From NCBI GenBank assembly GCA_030430455.1, contig JAUIJB010000036.1, positions 1 to 37,937 of the forward strand: DNA of 37,937 bases. Reading direction: 5' to 3'. The notes under the pieces were generated by a model. That model worked only from the letters and a program-made list of their open reading frames with translations. It made no database searches and was not told where the DNA came from. The DNA comes from Verrucomicrobiia bacterium (lineage in GTDB: Bacteria > Verrucomicrobiota > Verrucomicrobiia > Verrucomicrobiales > Akkermansiaceae). Of the stretch, positions 7,732-16,354 are shown one piece after another. Position 1 is the stretch's first letter; each line of letters opens with the position of its first letter. Made by a program: the position numbers and the translations under genes.

Positions 7732-10700
7732 ATGCAAGGTCCATACCGTGACCGGGTCGCCAGCCGGCGCCACCCGGGTTTCAGCCTGATCATCACGATC
7801 GCCATGATCGTGCTGATCACGCTGGTCGCGGTGGGACTCCTGTCGCTTTCAACCATCACGCTGCGGACCTCGGGGTTCGGGCGGGACATGAACGAGGCGC
7901 GGGCGAACGCCCGGTTGGCGCTGGCGCTGGCGATCGGGGACCTGCAGAAGCACGCCGGCGCCGACACCCGGGTGACCGCACGGGCGGACATCCTCGACGA
8001 GGACCACCCGCCGGTGGTCGGGGTGTGGAAGAGCTGGGAGGGCACCAACCACGAGCGGAGTGGCCGCAGCGCGGGTCGGCCGGTTTCGCCCGGAAACTAT
8101 CGATCCAGCAAGCAGGACCGCCTGCTCGCGTGGCTGGTCTCCGGGGCCGACCCCGGGGAGGTCGTTCCGCCGGACACCCTGCCGGGCGCGTCACGGGTTC
8201 CCCTGGTGGGAGCGGGATCGGTCGGCCGGGGCGACGACCGGGACGAGCTTCAGGTGCACCTGGAACCGACCTCGATCGTCGCCGCAGGAGGTGACGCGAG
8301 GGGCGGCTTCGCCTGGTGGGTCGGCGGGGAGAACCAGAAGGCGCACCTTCCCCGGCCGTATCGGCCCGAAGAGGACACCGCGGGCCGCTGGGCGAGCCAC
8401 ATGAAGTCCCACGCGGTATCCGACCCCGCGCCCTTGGGCATGGACTCGTTGCTCGACGACCCCGCGCCGGCCGCCCGGGTCATCACCCTGGGGCAGGCCG
8501 ACCTGCTCGGCTCCTCCGGCGGACGGCGTCCTTCGCGCGAGCACTTCCACGACCTGTCGACCCATTCGGTCGGACTGCTCACCAACACCGCCACGGGTGG
8601 CTGGCGCAAGGACCTGTCGCTGCTGACCGAGAACTGGGCGAAGGCCGGCACCAGCGGCCTGCCCCTGTTCCAGCTCGAGCCGGGAAGGTCGACCCGCTGC
8701 AACCTGCCGACGAGCCGCCAGCCGCTGGCGTCGAGGTCGATGCTCTATCCCTGGGCCGATTACCGTTCCGGGGATATTCCGATCTACCAGCACGGTGCCG
8801 TCGCCAGCTGGGAGAACCTCAGGGACTACGTGATGGCCTACCGGGGGATGGGAATGCAGGTCGCCGCCGGCGGCGAGGCGAGCCTCCGGCCGCGGTCGGC
8901 CTCCATCCAGGGGGATTCCTTCCGCTTCCTCCATCGCGTCCGGGTCCACCCGGTCGTCGCCCGGGTCCAGTGGGTGTTCTCGCATTTCGCCCTGCCGAGC
9001 ATCCGCAGCTTTCCCCGTCCTCCGCCGGGCAGCCTGCGGCCCCTGCTGCTGGTGACCCCGGTGGTCACGATCTGGAACCCGTTCAACGTCGAGATCGAGT
9101 TCGGCAGTGGCAACCTGCCGCTCAGCCTGAACTTCCAGCGCCCGCTTCCGGTCGCCCTGCGCTACACCGTGGCGGGTGAGAGCACCGGGAACTTCATCGC
9201 GCTCAACAGCGGCGGCACCAACAACCCCCCGGGGATGGGGCGGCCGTTCAGCTACCGGATCCGCGATGCCTTTAGCCTGATGCCGGGCGAGACGCGGGTG
9301 TTCAGCCCGGTCGAGACGCAGCCCGAGGGTGCCGTGCTGGAGCTGCAGGCCGGCTACCGGACCGGCGGGGGGAACTACTTTCCCATCGTCACCCCGAGCT
9401 CGCGGGGACGCCCCGCCAACGGGGTCGACCCGGGGGTCACGATGAAGGCGGACGCCCGCTTCAACAGCGCCTATGACGACTTCGGCACCGGGGTCGGCGT
9501 CTACCTCGACCTGTCCTCCGGCGGGATCTGGAACCTCGCCTACCGCATGGTCTACACCGAGCAGGTCGCCTCCGCGGTCTACCCGGAACTGACCCGCCTG
9601 GCGACCTCGCCCCCGCTCGGCACCCTGCAGAACAACCCGGCGCCCTTCCTCACCACGGTCTTCGGCGCCCGGATGGCGAGCAGGACCCACCTCGCCGCGA
9701 AGGGCTTCGTCCAGTCGAGTCCCTTCGTCAACTACACCGCGATGGGGGTGAAGGACCGCCGCGAGCGCTCGATCGGCAGGGACTACCTCGGGACCGAGCA
9801 TCCGGTGAACTCGCCCTTCGACTTCAGCTTCGCCGCGGTGAGCCGGAACGACAGCCTGCTGCCGAACGCGGATGAAACCAACAACCGGGGCTACATCGTC
9901 ACCGGGTTCACGGTGGCGGACGGCTTGTCGAGGTGCGTGATCTCCGAGCTGCCCACCCGGCCGGTGCAGTCGCTGGGCGAACTCCAGAACTGGGACCTGC
10001 GCTACGAGAATCCGATCCCGCCCTTCGCCTTCAACCTGGTCGGCAACAGCGACGCAACGCCGCTGCTTCCGGCCGGCGCGGTGGTGAACGCCCGCGATGC
10101 GGGCTATCCGCAGAACCTGCAGCATGACGACTCCTACTGCATCAACCACCTGCTGTTCGACGATTGGTTCTTTTCCTCGATCGCCCCGGACCCGGATTCG
10201 TTCGGTGGGGACGGGCGCGACCTCGAGACCACGTTCCGCGAGTTCGTGGAGGGCGAGGCGCCGCTGCCCAACCGGGCATACAAGCCGATCCGTGAGGACC
10301 TCGCGGCGGCATCGGGGTCGAAGGGCCGTGCCGACGAGTGGTTTGCCGACGAGGTGGATCGGGGGGACTCCTGGCGGACGATCGCGTCGCGCCTCGAGGT
10401 CGAGGGGATGTTCAACGTGAACTCCACCTCGGTGACGGCGTGGCGGTGCCTGCTCGGTCACGCCAGGAACCAGAGGGTTCCCTACGTCAGGGATTCCGGT
10501 TCCGCCTGGAGCGTGGAACTCGCCGGGGCGGGCGACTACGGGTTCTCGCGGACCTCCGTTGCCGGCGACGTCGAGGCGCGGGGAATGGGGACCTCCGGCG
10601 CTTTCCCGGATGCTGCCCAGTTTGCCGGCTACCGCGAGCTGGACGACGCGACCCTCGACGCCCTCGCGGAGGAAATCGTCGAGCAGGTCCGCCTGCGCGG

Positions 10701-11214
10701 ACCCTTCCTGTCGCTGGCCGAGTTCGTCAACCGACAGCTGTCGTCGGGCGAACTGGCGCTCGCCGGCGCGGTCCAGACGGCATTGAACCGGATCGCGTCC
10801 AAGGCCTCGACCAGCCCCTACCGGGTGATCGAGGAAGTCATCCCGAGGAGGTCGAGCGCGTCGCCCGTCGCGGTCGGGGATGCGGAGTACCAGTTCCCCG
10901 AGGCCGCCGTGGGTCACAGCACCTACGGGCTGCCGGGCTGGACCCGCCAGGCGGACGTGCTGCGTGCCATCGCTCCGGTCCTCAGCGCGCGGGATGACAC
11001 CTTCAAGATCCGCGCCTATGGGGAGGCCCGGGATGCGGTGGGGCGGGTCACGGCCAGCGCGGTGTGCGAGGCGGTGGTCCGGCGGACACGGGATTTTGTC
11101 GATCCGAGGGACGAGGCGGACATCACCGGGCTTCCGGAGCGCGCGATCAACCGGAGCCTCGGCCGGCGCTTCGAGGTCACGGCGTTTCGCTGGCTCGGTG
11201 CGGAGGAGATCTAG
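7732..11214 (+). CDS. Verru_Chthon cassette protein A-like protein with prepilin-type N-terminus
   Basis: A very long (1,160-residue) exported protein resembling Verru_Chthon cassette protein A, a family confined largely to Verrucomicrobia and of unknown function. The N-terminus is short and basic (SRRHPG), then a prepilin-like G16/F17 junction and one hydrophobic helix (FSLIITIAMIVLITLVAVGL, residues 17-36). The Glu5 usual in major pilins is replaced by Ile, as in some minor pseudopilins. The remaining 1,100 residues look globular and extracytoplasmic, rich in Gly, Pro and Arg. The cassette normally has four partners (A-D) with prepilin-like starts; none of B, C or D is recognisable on either side. 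The 200-bp upstream gap contains the hypD terminator but no obvious promoter. The family call rests on the N-terminus, length and lineage. Confidence 0.75.
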   Translation: MQGPYRDRVASRRHPGFSLIITIAMIVLITLVAVGLLSLSTITLRTSGFGRDMNEARANARLALALAIGDLQKHAGADTRVTARADILDEDHPPVVGVWKSWEGTNHERSGRSAGRPVSPGNYRSSKQDRLLAWLVSGADPGEVVPPDTLPGASRVPLVGAGSVGRGDDRDELQVHLEPTSIVAAGGDARGGFAWWVGGENQKAHLPRPYRPEEDTAGRWASHMKSHAVSDPAPLGMDSLLDDPAPAARVITLGQADLLGSSGGRRPSREHFHDLSTHSVGLLTNTATGGWRKDLSLLTENWAKAGTSGLPLFQLEPGRSTRCNLPTSRQPLASRSMLYPWADYRSGDIPIYQHGAVASWENLRDYVMAYRGMGMQVAAGGEASLRPRSASIQGDSFRFLHRVRVHPVVARVQWVFSHFALPSIRSFPRPPPGSLRPLLLVTPVVTIWNPFNVEIEFGSGNLPLSLNFQRPLPVALRYTVAGESTGNFIALNSGGTNNPPGMGRPFSYRIRDAFSLMPGETRVFSPVETQPEGAVLELQAGYRTGGGNYFPIVTPSSRGRPANGVDPGVTMKADARFNSAYDDFGTGVGVYLDLSSGGIWNLAYRMVYTEQVASAVYPELTRLATSPPLGTLQNNPAPFLTTVFGARMASRTHLAAKGFVQSSPFVNYTAMGVKDRRERSIGRDYLGTEHPVNSPFDFSFAAVSRNDSLLPNADETNNRGYIVTGFTVADGLSRCVISELPTRPVQSLGELQNWDLRYENPIPPFAFNLVGNSDATPLLPAGAVVNARDAGYPQNLQHDDSYCINHLLFDDWFFSSIAPDPDSFGGDGRDLETTFREFVEGEAPLPNRAYKPIREDLAAASGSKGRADEWFADEVDRGDSWRTIASRLEVEGMFNVNSTSVTAWRCLLGHARNQRVPYVRDSGSAWSVELAGAGDYGFSRTSVAGDVEARGMGTSGAFPDAAQFAGYRELDDATLDALAEEIVEQVRLRGPFLSLAEFVNRQLSSGELALAGAVQTALNRIASKASTSPYRVIEEVIPRRSSASPVAVGDAEYQFPEAAVGHSTYGLPGWTRQADVLRAIAPVLSARDDTFKIRAYGEARDAVGRVTASAVCEAVVRRTRDFVDPRDEADITGLPERAINRSLGRRFEVTAFRWLGAEEI

Positions 11215-11238
11215 TGCCGGGCCATATCAAGTCCGGAT

Positions 11239-11273
11239 GGGAAACCGCAGATGAACGCAGATTGGGATTGGGG
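11239..11273 (+). repeat. CAGAT-decamer dispersed repeat, copy 1
   Basis: GGGAAACCGCAGATGAACGCAGATTGGG at 11239-11266 consists of GAAACC followed by two 10-base units (CGCAGATGAA, CGCAGATTGG), trailed by a G-rich run. The same GAAACC + nCAGATn layout recurs at 16161-16184 and, in opposite orientation, at 20576-20632. It lies in the gap between the cassette-A gene and the next gene. No coding role is apparent. Confidence 0.75.
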
Positions 11274-11374
11274 TCCGGGTGGCCTTCCACTTCCATCGGA
11301 AGCTGAGTCCAGGCTTCGGCCGGCTCAAGACGGTCCGATCCCATCCAGCTCGAAAACCCACGGCGCCTCCCACC

Positions 11375-12076
11375 ATGATCCGATTTCCGCTTTCGCTTCT
11401 GCTCCCGGCCGTTCTGTCGCTGGCTCCCGCCAGCGCTTGGGCGCAGGGGAGTGCCCGAACATGCCGCATCGTCTTCCTCAACGCCCCCGCCGATGCCCCG
11501 TCGACGATGCAGCTGTTCGACGGCGTGAAGTCGCAGGAGGTCGAGTTGCCATCGATGAACCTGTCGCCGATCTACCGGATCGCGGGCGGCGCCGCCACCG
11601 TTGCGCTGCTGCCGGTCGAGGTGGAGGATCCCGCCTCGGTCATCGACGCCGCCCCGAGCGTCAGGATCCCGGAGAAGGCGAAGGAAGTGTTCCTGATCGT
11701 GACCAGCGACCGGTCCAATGAGGTGGCGCCAGTGAGGCTCGAGGTGATCGACGGCGATTCGGCGAAGTTCAAGCGCGGGCAGATGTACTGGATCAACCTG
11801 ACACCTTACAATGTGGGTGGCCGTCTCGGATCGCGGCCGCTGAAACTGGGACCCGGCGCGCGGCAATTGGTCGACCCGCCGGCGGCGGGCAACGAGGACT
11901 ACGTCGTCAGCCTCGAATACCGGAGGAAAGGTGACGAGCGCGTGTTCCCCTTGACCCGGACCAAGTGGCGACACGACCCGATGAGCCGCAACCTGCAGTT
12001 CGTCTTCAGCGAGACCCCGCGCAGCGTTCCGAGGGTGGTCGGCTTTGACGACTACCAGGCGGATGGGGCCGAGTAG
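11375..12076 (+). CDS. Exported protein of unknown function
   Basis: A 233-residue protein starting at ATG 11375 with a clear Sec signal (MIRFPLSLLLPAVLSLAPAS, then AWA-QG as the likely cleavage site). Upstream frame extension to 11279 would bury this signal, so it was rejected. The mature part begins with a beta-rich segment (TCRIVFLNAPADAPSTMQLF) and contains MYWINLTPYNVGGRLGSRPL, an arrangement I associate, from memory only, with uncharacterised verrucomicrobial secreted proteins. There is no cysteine-rich, enzymatic or anchoring motif. It sits 160 bp downstream of the cassette-A gene on the same strand, so a shared role is possible but unproved. A candidate terminator follows at 12126-12206. 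Confidence 0.7.
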   Translation: MIRFPLSLLLPAVLSLAPASAWAQGSARTCRIVFLNAPADAPSTMQLFDGVKSQEVELPSMNLSPIYRIAGGAATVALLPVEVEDPASVIDAAPSVRIPEKAKEVFLIVTSDRSNEVAPVRLEVIDGDSAKFKRGQMYWINLTPYNVGGRLGSRPLKLGPGARQLVDPPAAGNEDYVVSLEYRRKGDERVFPLTRTKWRHDPMSRNLQFVFSETPRSVPRVVGFDDYQADGAE

Positions 12077-12125
12077 GCTTCCCGGAACCCGCGGCAAGGT
12101 AGGCCATCCGGTTTGCGGACCTTGA

Positions 12126-12206
12126 CCGGGCGTGGCCCGGCGATCGTTTGGAAGCGGCGTGGCGGGCCCGGGGTCGAACCCCCGATTTCCATCGCCTTTT
12201 TGTTTT
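12126..12206 (+). terminator. Structured spacer with T-run, possible terminator
   Basis: A perfect hairpin CCGGGC-GTG-GCCCGG (12126-12140) is followed by GGCGAT (12139-12144), which can pair with ATCGCC (12191-12196) around an inner GGGG-TCGAA-CCCC stem. TTTTTGTTTT (12197-12206) comes immediately after. The T-run after a closing stem suggests a terminator for the upstream exported-protein gene. The inner stem resembles a tRNA T-arm, but no complete cloverleaf could be drawn on either strand. Confidence 0.4.
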
Positions 12207-12238
12207 CCTCCGTCCGGCATCGCTGCTGGCATCCGGCG

Positions 12239-13483
12239 ATGCCGCGTGCCGCCGTCCACAGCCTTGCCGCCCTGGTGCTGGCCGTCGCCTCGGTGGCGAT
12301 CTGGCACTGGCGCTTCGAGGTCGACCCCGGGGCGCTGCCCGAGGTCCGGCTGGACGATGCCCTGGTGGGCTGGAGCAGTCCGGACCACCGCCAGCACGAG
12401 CTTGAGAAACGCGACGATGGGCTGGTTCTCGTGCTCGAGCGCAAGGGCGCGAAGGAGAAGGCGCCGGGTGTCCATGTGCTGTTCACCCGACTCGAGCGGG
12501 TCAACTACGTTCACATCCGCTGCGAGGCCCGCTGGCAGGGCGTCAAGGTCGGCCCGAGGGACTACATGATCGCCCGCTTCGTCTCCATGAAGAGGGACGC
12601 CTCGGGACGGATGTCGCATCCCGAGGGCGGCTTCCAGGTCTTCGGCGGCGTGGGCGACTCCGGCTGGAAGCACTACGAGGTCGTTCAGAGGCTGAGCTCG
12701 GACATGCATGCCTACGGGCTTGCCATCGAGATGCTCGGGGAGTCCGGCCGGCTCGAGGTGAGGGACCTCGGCGTCACCGCGGTGCGTCAACGCGGCTGGG
12801 TTCCACCGGCCACGGCGGTCGTCCTGCTGGGTTGGACCGGCCTCCTTGCCAGCCTGATCCGCATGCACTCCCACCGGCCGGCGTGGACCCGGACCACGGC
12901 AGGGGCGCTGATGATGGTGACCTGCGGCTGGGTCCTCGTGTTTCCGCAGATGAAGCGCTTCCGCCAGCCCGTCCTCGGGCACTTCGAAGTGGGCGATGCC
13001 GCCAGGTCGCCCGTCGTGCAGGAGTCGTCCCCGGCGGTCGCCAGCCCCCCGGCTCGGCCGGACCGTCCGGGACGCGCCGATCCGGCTCCACCGGCACCGG
13101 TTCCACCGAAGGACGAGAGCGCTGGTGAGGATCCACCACCGCGGGACAAGGCCGTGTCGCGGGAAACGCCCGAGGAGACGCGGGATTCGGGCTGGTTGTA
13201 TCGCTTTCTCTACCGGGTCGACCAGCGCTTCGTGGCCGCCCACCTCGTCCTCTTCGCCGGGGTGACCTGGCTCTTCCTCGCGATTACCGGATCGGCGTCG
13301 CAGTGGCGGCTCCCTCTGGCGCTCGCCATCCTTGCGGAGGTCGTCCCCGAGCTCATCGACCACCTCGGCGGCTGGGACGACTGGTTCGACCTGGCCTCCA
13401 ACCTGGCGGGCGTGGGGCTCGCCGTGCTCGTCTGGTGCCGGGTTCCGATGCCCGGGTGGCTCCGCGGGAGGAGCTCGGACTGA
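12239..13483 (+). CDS. Membrane protein with periplasmic domain and VanZ-like C-terminus
   Basis: A 414-residue protein with no named function. Residues about 5-25 form one membrane segment (AVHSLAALVLAVASVAIWHW). A beta-rich extracytoplasmic domain follows (about 30-185). Two more helices come next (VVLLGWTGLLASLI and ALMMVTCGWVLVF). A long proline- and charge-rich linker (about 260-325, with PPAPVPPKDES) leads to a C-terminal pair of helices. The final 70 residues, with LAEVVPELIDHLGGWDDWFDLASN-LAG, have the E-x-hydrophobic ... D-x-x-x-N-x-x-G layout of VanZ-like domains. The start at ATG 12239 leaves the T-run at 12197-12206 outside the gene; a longer frame from 12113 would cross that structured region. 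The VanZ likeness is a moderate guess. Teicoplanin resistance should not be inferred from it. Confidence 0.65.
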   Translation: MPRAAVHSLAALVLAVASVAIWHWRFEVDPGALPEVRLDDALVGWSSPDHRQHELEKRDDGLVLVLERKGAKEKAPGVHVLFTRLERVNYVHIRCEARWQGVKVGPRDYMIARFVSMKRDASGRMSHPEGGFQVFGGVGDSGWKHYEVVQRLSSDMHAYGLAIEMLGESGRLEVRDLGVTAVRQRGWVPPATAVVLLGWTGLLASLIRMHSHRPAWTRTTAGALMMVTCGWVLVFPQMKRFRQPVLGHFEVGDAARSPVVQESSPAVASPPARPDRPGRADPAPPAPVPPKDESAGEDPPPRDKAVSRETPEETRDSGWLYRFLYRVDQRFVAAHLVLFAGVTWLFLAITGSASQWRLPLALAILAEVVPELIDHLGGWDDWFDLASNLAGVGLAVLVWCRVPMPGWLRGRSSD

Positions 13484-13652
13484 AGGCCTTGTCGGCGACC
13501 TTGTCCGGCCGGACTGCCCGGGTTCCGGCCGGCTTCGCCCTGCGTTCACCCGCCCTCCCGTGGCGCACGGCGTCGTCTGCGGTCGTCTGTCGAGCTGGGC
13601 TTGGCACAATGACGCTCTGGCCAGTGACCCCGGATTCGGCAAGGCTGCGCGC

Positions 13653-15119
13653 ATGTCCGCCTTTGACGAGCTTTCGAGAATCCTCCGCGAACGCCACCTC
13701 TACGGATCCGCGGCCGCAACCCTGGGGTGGGACCAGGAGACCTACCTGCCGCCGGCAGGGGTCGAACACCGGGCGGCCCAGCTCGCGTTGTTGTCGGGGA
13801 AGATCCACGCGCTGGGGACCGACGATGCGTTTCGCGCCGCGCTCGAAGCCGCCGAGGACGAGGGCCTGCCGGGGCAGCAGGCCAACCTGCGCGAGATCCG
13901 CCACCACTTCGATCGCGCCACTCGCCTGCCGCAGGCGCTGGTCGAGGAGGACTCGCGCGCCTCGTCGCTCGCCAAGGCCGCCTGGGCCAGAGCGCGGGCG
14001 GAAAACGACTTCCCGTCTTTTGCCCCGCACCTGGAGAAGCTTCTCGGGATCGCCCGCGAGAAGGCCGAGGCCTGGGGCTACGAGGACGAGCCCTACAGCG
14101 CCCTGCTGTCCGGCTACGAGCGCGCGGCCACGACCACCGAAGTGGCCGGAATCCTGGAGACCCTGCGGCCGCAGGTCGCGGAGATCGCCGCGGCAGCCGT
14201 GGAGAGGTCGGAAGCGGTGTCGGCCGACTGCCTCCACGGGCCCGCTCCCGTCGAGGCCCAGCAGACCCTGAACCGCGAGGTCGCCGAGTCGCTCGGCTTC
14301 GACTTCGGCTCCGGGCGGATCGACGCCACCGCCCATCCCTTCTGCACCACGCTGGGTCCCGCCGACGTCCGCCTGACCACCCGCTATGACGAGGCCGACT
14401 TCACCTCCTCGCTGTTCGGGATCCTCCACGAGGCGGGTCACGGACTCTACGAGCAGGGGCTCCCCGGCGACGACGCCCACCTGCCGTCGGGAAGCTCCGT
14501 CTCACTGGGCATCCACGAGTCGCAGTCGCGGCTGTGGGAGAACCACGTCGGCCGCTCGCGGCCGTTCTGGGAGAAGTGGCTGCCGCGGGCCCGCGAGTTG
14601 TTCCGGCACCTGCGGGCGGTCGAGCTCGACGACTTCCTCGCCGCCATCAACCGCGCCGGCTATTCCTTCATCCGGGTCGAGGCGGACGAGGCCACCTACG
14701 ACCTCCACATCATCCTGCGCTTCCTCATCGAGCGCCGCCTGCTCAACGGCGAGATCCGGGTCGACGAGGTCCCCGCCGCCTGGAACGAACTCTTCGAGGA
14801 GCTCTTCGGCATGAGCCCGAGCAGCGACGCCGAGGGCTGCCTGCAGGACATCCACTGGGCGATGGGCGGGCTGGGCTACTTCCCCACTTACACCCTCGGC
14901 AACCTCAACGCCGCCCAGCTGTTCCGCAGCGCCATGGCGGACGCCGGGGTCTCGGCGGCCTTCGCCCGTGCCGACACCGCGCCGCTCCTCGCTTGGATGC
15001 ACGACCAGGTGCACGCCAAGGGGGCGACGCTCCTGCCGCAGGAGCTGATGGAGTCGGCCACCGGCACGCCGACCCGGCCCGACGCCTACCTCACGCACCT
15101 CCGCGAGCGCTTTCTCTGA
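13653..15119 (+). CDS. M32 zinc carboxypeptidase (thermostable carboxypeptidase 1 family)
   Basis: A 488-residue metallocarboxypeptidase of family M32, which removes C-terminal amino acids from peptides and is usually cytosolic; no signal peptide is seen. The zinc site HExxH is HEAGH (H259, E260, H263), followed by GLYEQGLP. The third ligand region is GIHESQSRLWEN, with E289. The family signatures near the C-terminus, GYFPTYTLGNLNAAQLF, are also present. The N-terminal helical region with LGWDQETYLPP matches other M32 enzymes. The start is ATG 13653; the frame is open from 13332, but those 107 residues overlap the previous gene and do not resemble the family. A gap of 169 bp separates it from the VanZ-like gene. 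A strong hairpin follows the stop. Confidence 0.95.
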   Translation: MSAFDELSRILRERHLYGSAAATLGWDQETYLPPAGVEHRAAQLALLSGKIHALGTDDAFRAALEAAEDEGLPGQQANLREIRHHFDRATRLPQALVEEDSRASSLAKAAWARARAENDFPSFAPHLEKLLGIAREKAEAWGYEDEPYSALLSGYERAATTTEVAGILETLRPQVAEIAAAAVERSEAVSADCLHGPAPVEAQQTLNREVAESLGFDFGSGRIDATAHPFCTTLGPADVRLTTRYDEADFTSSLFGILHEAGHGLYEQGLPGDDAHLPSGSSVSLGIHESQSRLWENHVGRSRPFWEKWLPRARELFRHLRAVELDDFLAAINRAGYSFIRVEADEATYDLHIILRFLIERRLLNGEIRVDEVPAAWNELFEELFGMSPSSDAEGCLQDIHWAMGGLGYFPTYTLGNLNAAQLFRSAMADAGVSAAFARADTAPLLAWMHDQVHAKGATLLPQELMESATGTPTRPDAYLTHLRERFL

Positions 15120-15131
15120 GTCCGGTTTCAG

Positions 15132-15155
15132 AGTCCGGCGGGGCGCCGGACTTTG
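15132..15155 (+). terminator. Hairpin after the M32 carboxypeptidase gene
   Basis: AGTCCGGCG (15132-15140) and CGCCGGACT (15144-15152) form a perfect 9-bp stem around GGG, 12 bp after the stop. Only three T residues follow, so it is a weak intrinsic terminator or mRNA-stabilising hairpin. Confidence 0.55.
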
Positions 15156-15158
15156 GGC

Positions 15159-15337
15159 TGCGGCGGCTCGACGCCGCTTTGGGTGACGTTTGGGGAGTTG
15201 GTTTCGGGAAGATTCGGTTCCGAAGCGTCGAGCGGCTCGCTTTCCTTGGCCGGAAACCGAGCGTGTTGTCAATCCGGCGCCTCGGTCAGAACCGGATCCG
15301 CCGGAACGACTCGCAAAAGCGGCGTCGAGCCGCCGCA
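15159..15337. repeat. Element bounded by exact 22-bp inverted repeats
   Basis: TGCGGCGGCTCGACGCCGC plus TTT at 15159-15180 recurs as its exact reverse complement at 15316-15337, giving a 179-bp unit. Each arm is also internally near-palindromic (GCGGC...GCCGC), so each can fold alone, as REP-like elements do. No gene is visible in the 135-bp interior. The element fills most of the 317-bp gap (15120-15436) between the carboxypeptidase and the LamG gene; I see nothing else in that gap apart from the hairpin at 15132-15155. It could be a REP/BIME-like or MITE-like dispersed element. Confidence 0.75.
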
Positions 15338-15436
15338 CTCCAAGGCCTCCGGCAAGGACCCACCTCAGCAGATCCAAGCAAGCGTTGACTCCGAATTCTC
15401 TCCCCCTGGACCCTTCGTGTCCCTACAAGGCCTCGC

Positions 15437-16120
15437 ATGAAAACGAGGATGCTCGTTCAGGTGCTCATGTCGTGGGCCTTCGTGGCCAGCTTGGTTGGCC
15501 TGGCGAGTGCGGATGAGAGCAAGGAACGGATCGACTGGCAGCTCGACAACCTGAAGTCCGTCGGGGGCCACCCGGTCACGGTCGTGGGGGAGCCCGTGGT
15601 GATCGAGACGCCGGATGGCAAGGCGATCGAGTTCGACGGGGTGGATGACGCCTTGTTTTTCGATGTGCACCCGCTGGCCGGTTGGACGGCCTTCACCGTG
15701 GAAATCATCTTCCTGCCGGCAACCGAGGGACCACCCGAGCAGCGCTTCTTCCACATGCAGGAGAAGGGATCGGAGTCGCGGGTGATGTTCGAGACCCGGG
15801 TGGTGGACGGGGACCGCTGGTTCCTGGACACCTTCATCAATACCGGAAGGGACAAGGTCGCCCTCTATGCCGAGGACCACCGCCACCCGACCGGCAAGTG
15901 GCACCACGCGGCGCTCGTGGTGGGGGAGCGGCGCTTCCGGCACTATGTGAACGGCGAGCTCGAGCTGGAGGAGGAACTCGACTACCGGGTGCAGCAGGAC
16001 GGCAAGACCTCGATCGGCGTGAGGATCAACCGGGTCGACTGGTTCAAGGGGGCGATCCGGACGATCCGCTTCACCCCGCGACCACTGGCGCCGGAGGCGT
16101 TCATCGGAGTGGAGGGCTGA
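15437..16120 (+). CDS. Small exported LamG/concanavalin-like domain protein
   Basis: A 227-residue exported protein. Residues 1-25 form a signal peptide (MKTRMLVQVLMSWAFVASLV, cleavage probably after LASA). The remainder is one LamG-type jelly-roll: AIEFDGVDDALFFD (first strand), WTAFTVEIIFLPA, GKWHHAALVVGERRFRHYVN (the W-x-H-x-A-x-V and Y-x-N-G strands common in LamG), and a final FKGAIRTIRFTPRPLAPEAF. Such domains bind glycans or proteins or act as spacers; the ligand is unknown. It is a single-domain relative of the LamG modules in the giant gene at 29898. No anchor or sorting tail is seen, so it may be secreted or periplasmic. It stands alone between repeats. Confidence 0.75.
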   Translation: MKTRMLVQVLMSWAFVASLVGLASADESKERIDWQLDNLKSVGGHPVTVVGEPVVIETPDGKAIEFDGVDDALFFDVHPLAGWTAFTVEIIFLPATEGPPEQRFFHMQEKGSESRVMFETRVVDGDRWFLDTFINTGRDKVALYAEDHRHPTGKWHHAALVVGERRFRHYVNGELELEEELDYRVQQDGKTSIGVRINRVDWFKGAIRTIRFTPRPLAPEAFIGVEG

Positions 16121-16160
16121 TCCGAGATCCAAAAGAGATTCGGACTCCTCGGGGCCCCGA

Positions 16161-16184
16161 AGGACTGGAAACCACAGATTTCGG
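16161..16184 (+). repeat. CAGAT-type dispersed repeat, degenerate copy 2
   Basis: AGGACTGGAAACCACAGATTTCGG matches the GAAACC + CAGAT core of the copies near 11239 and 20576 but has only one decamer. It lies in the 234-bp gap (16121-16354) before the PEP-CTERM gene. That gap also holds small hairpins, TACCC-GGACG-GGGTA (16191-16205) and CCCC-TGAAA-GGGG (16211-16223). No convincing promoter was recognised. Confidence 0.5.
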
Positions 16185-16354
16185 CGGCACTACCCGGACG
16201 GGGTATTGGTCCCCTGAAAGGGGTTTCGTATCAAGGATCCGGCAGGTGAATTCAGGCCATGGGCGGCGACTTCCTCCGGTAGCCCAAACGGGGACGAAGC
16301 GTGCCGGTGGAGTGGGTTCAATCGTCGAAACCCAAGCTCCCCGAACCACCTCCC

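Noticed and set aside
8191..10917. A 908-residue open frame antisense to the cassette-A gene
   Set aside because: Same third-position GC effect. It has no signal, no domain and a composition typical of shadow frames.
12165..12190. tRNA-like T-arm (GGGGTCGAACCCCC)
   Set aside because: On neither strand is there an acceptor stem, D-arm and anticodon arm at proper distances. It is kept only as a structured spacer or possible scar.
13332..13652. N-terminal extension of the M32 carboxypeptidase
   Set aside because: It overlaps the VanZ-like gene and has no similarity to the family, whose usual length is met from 13653.
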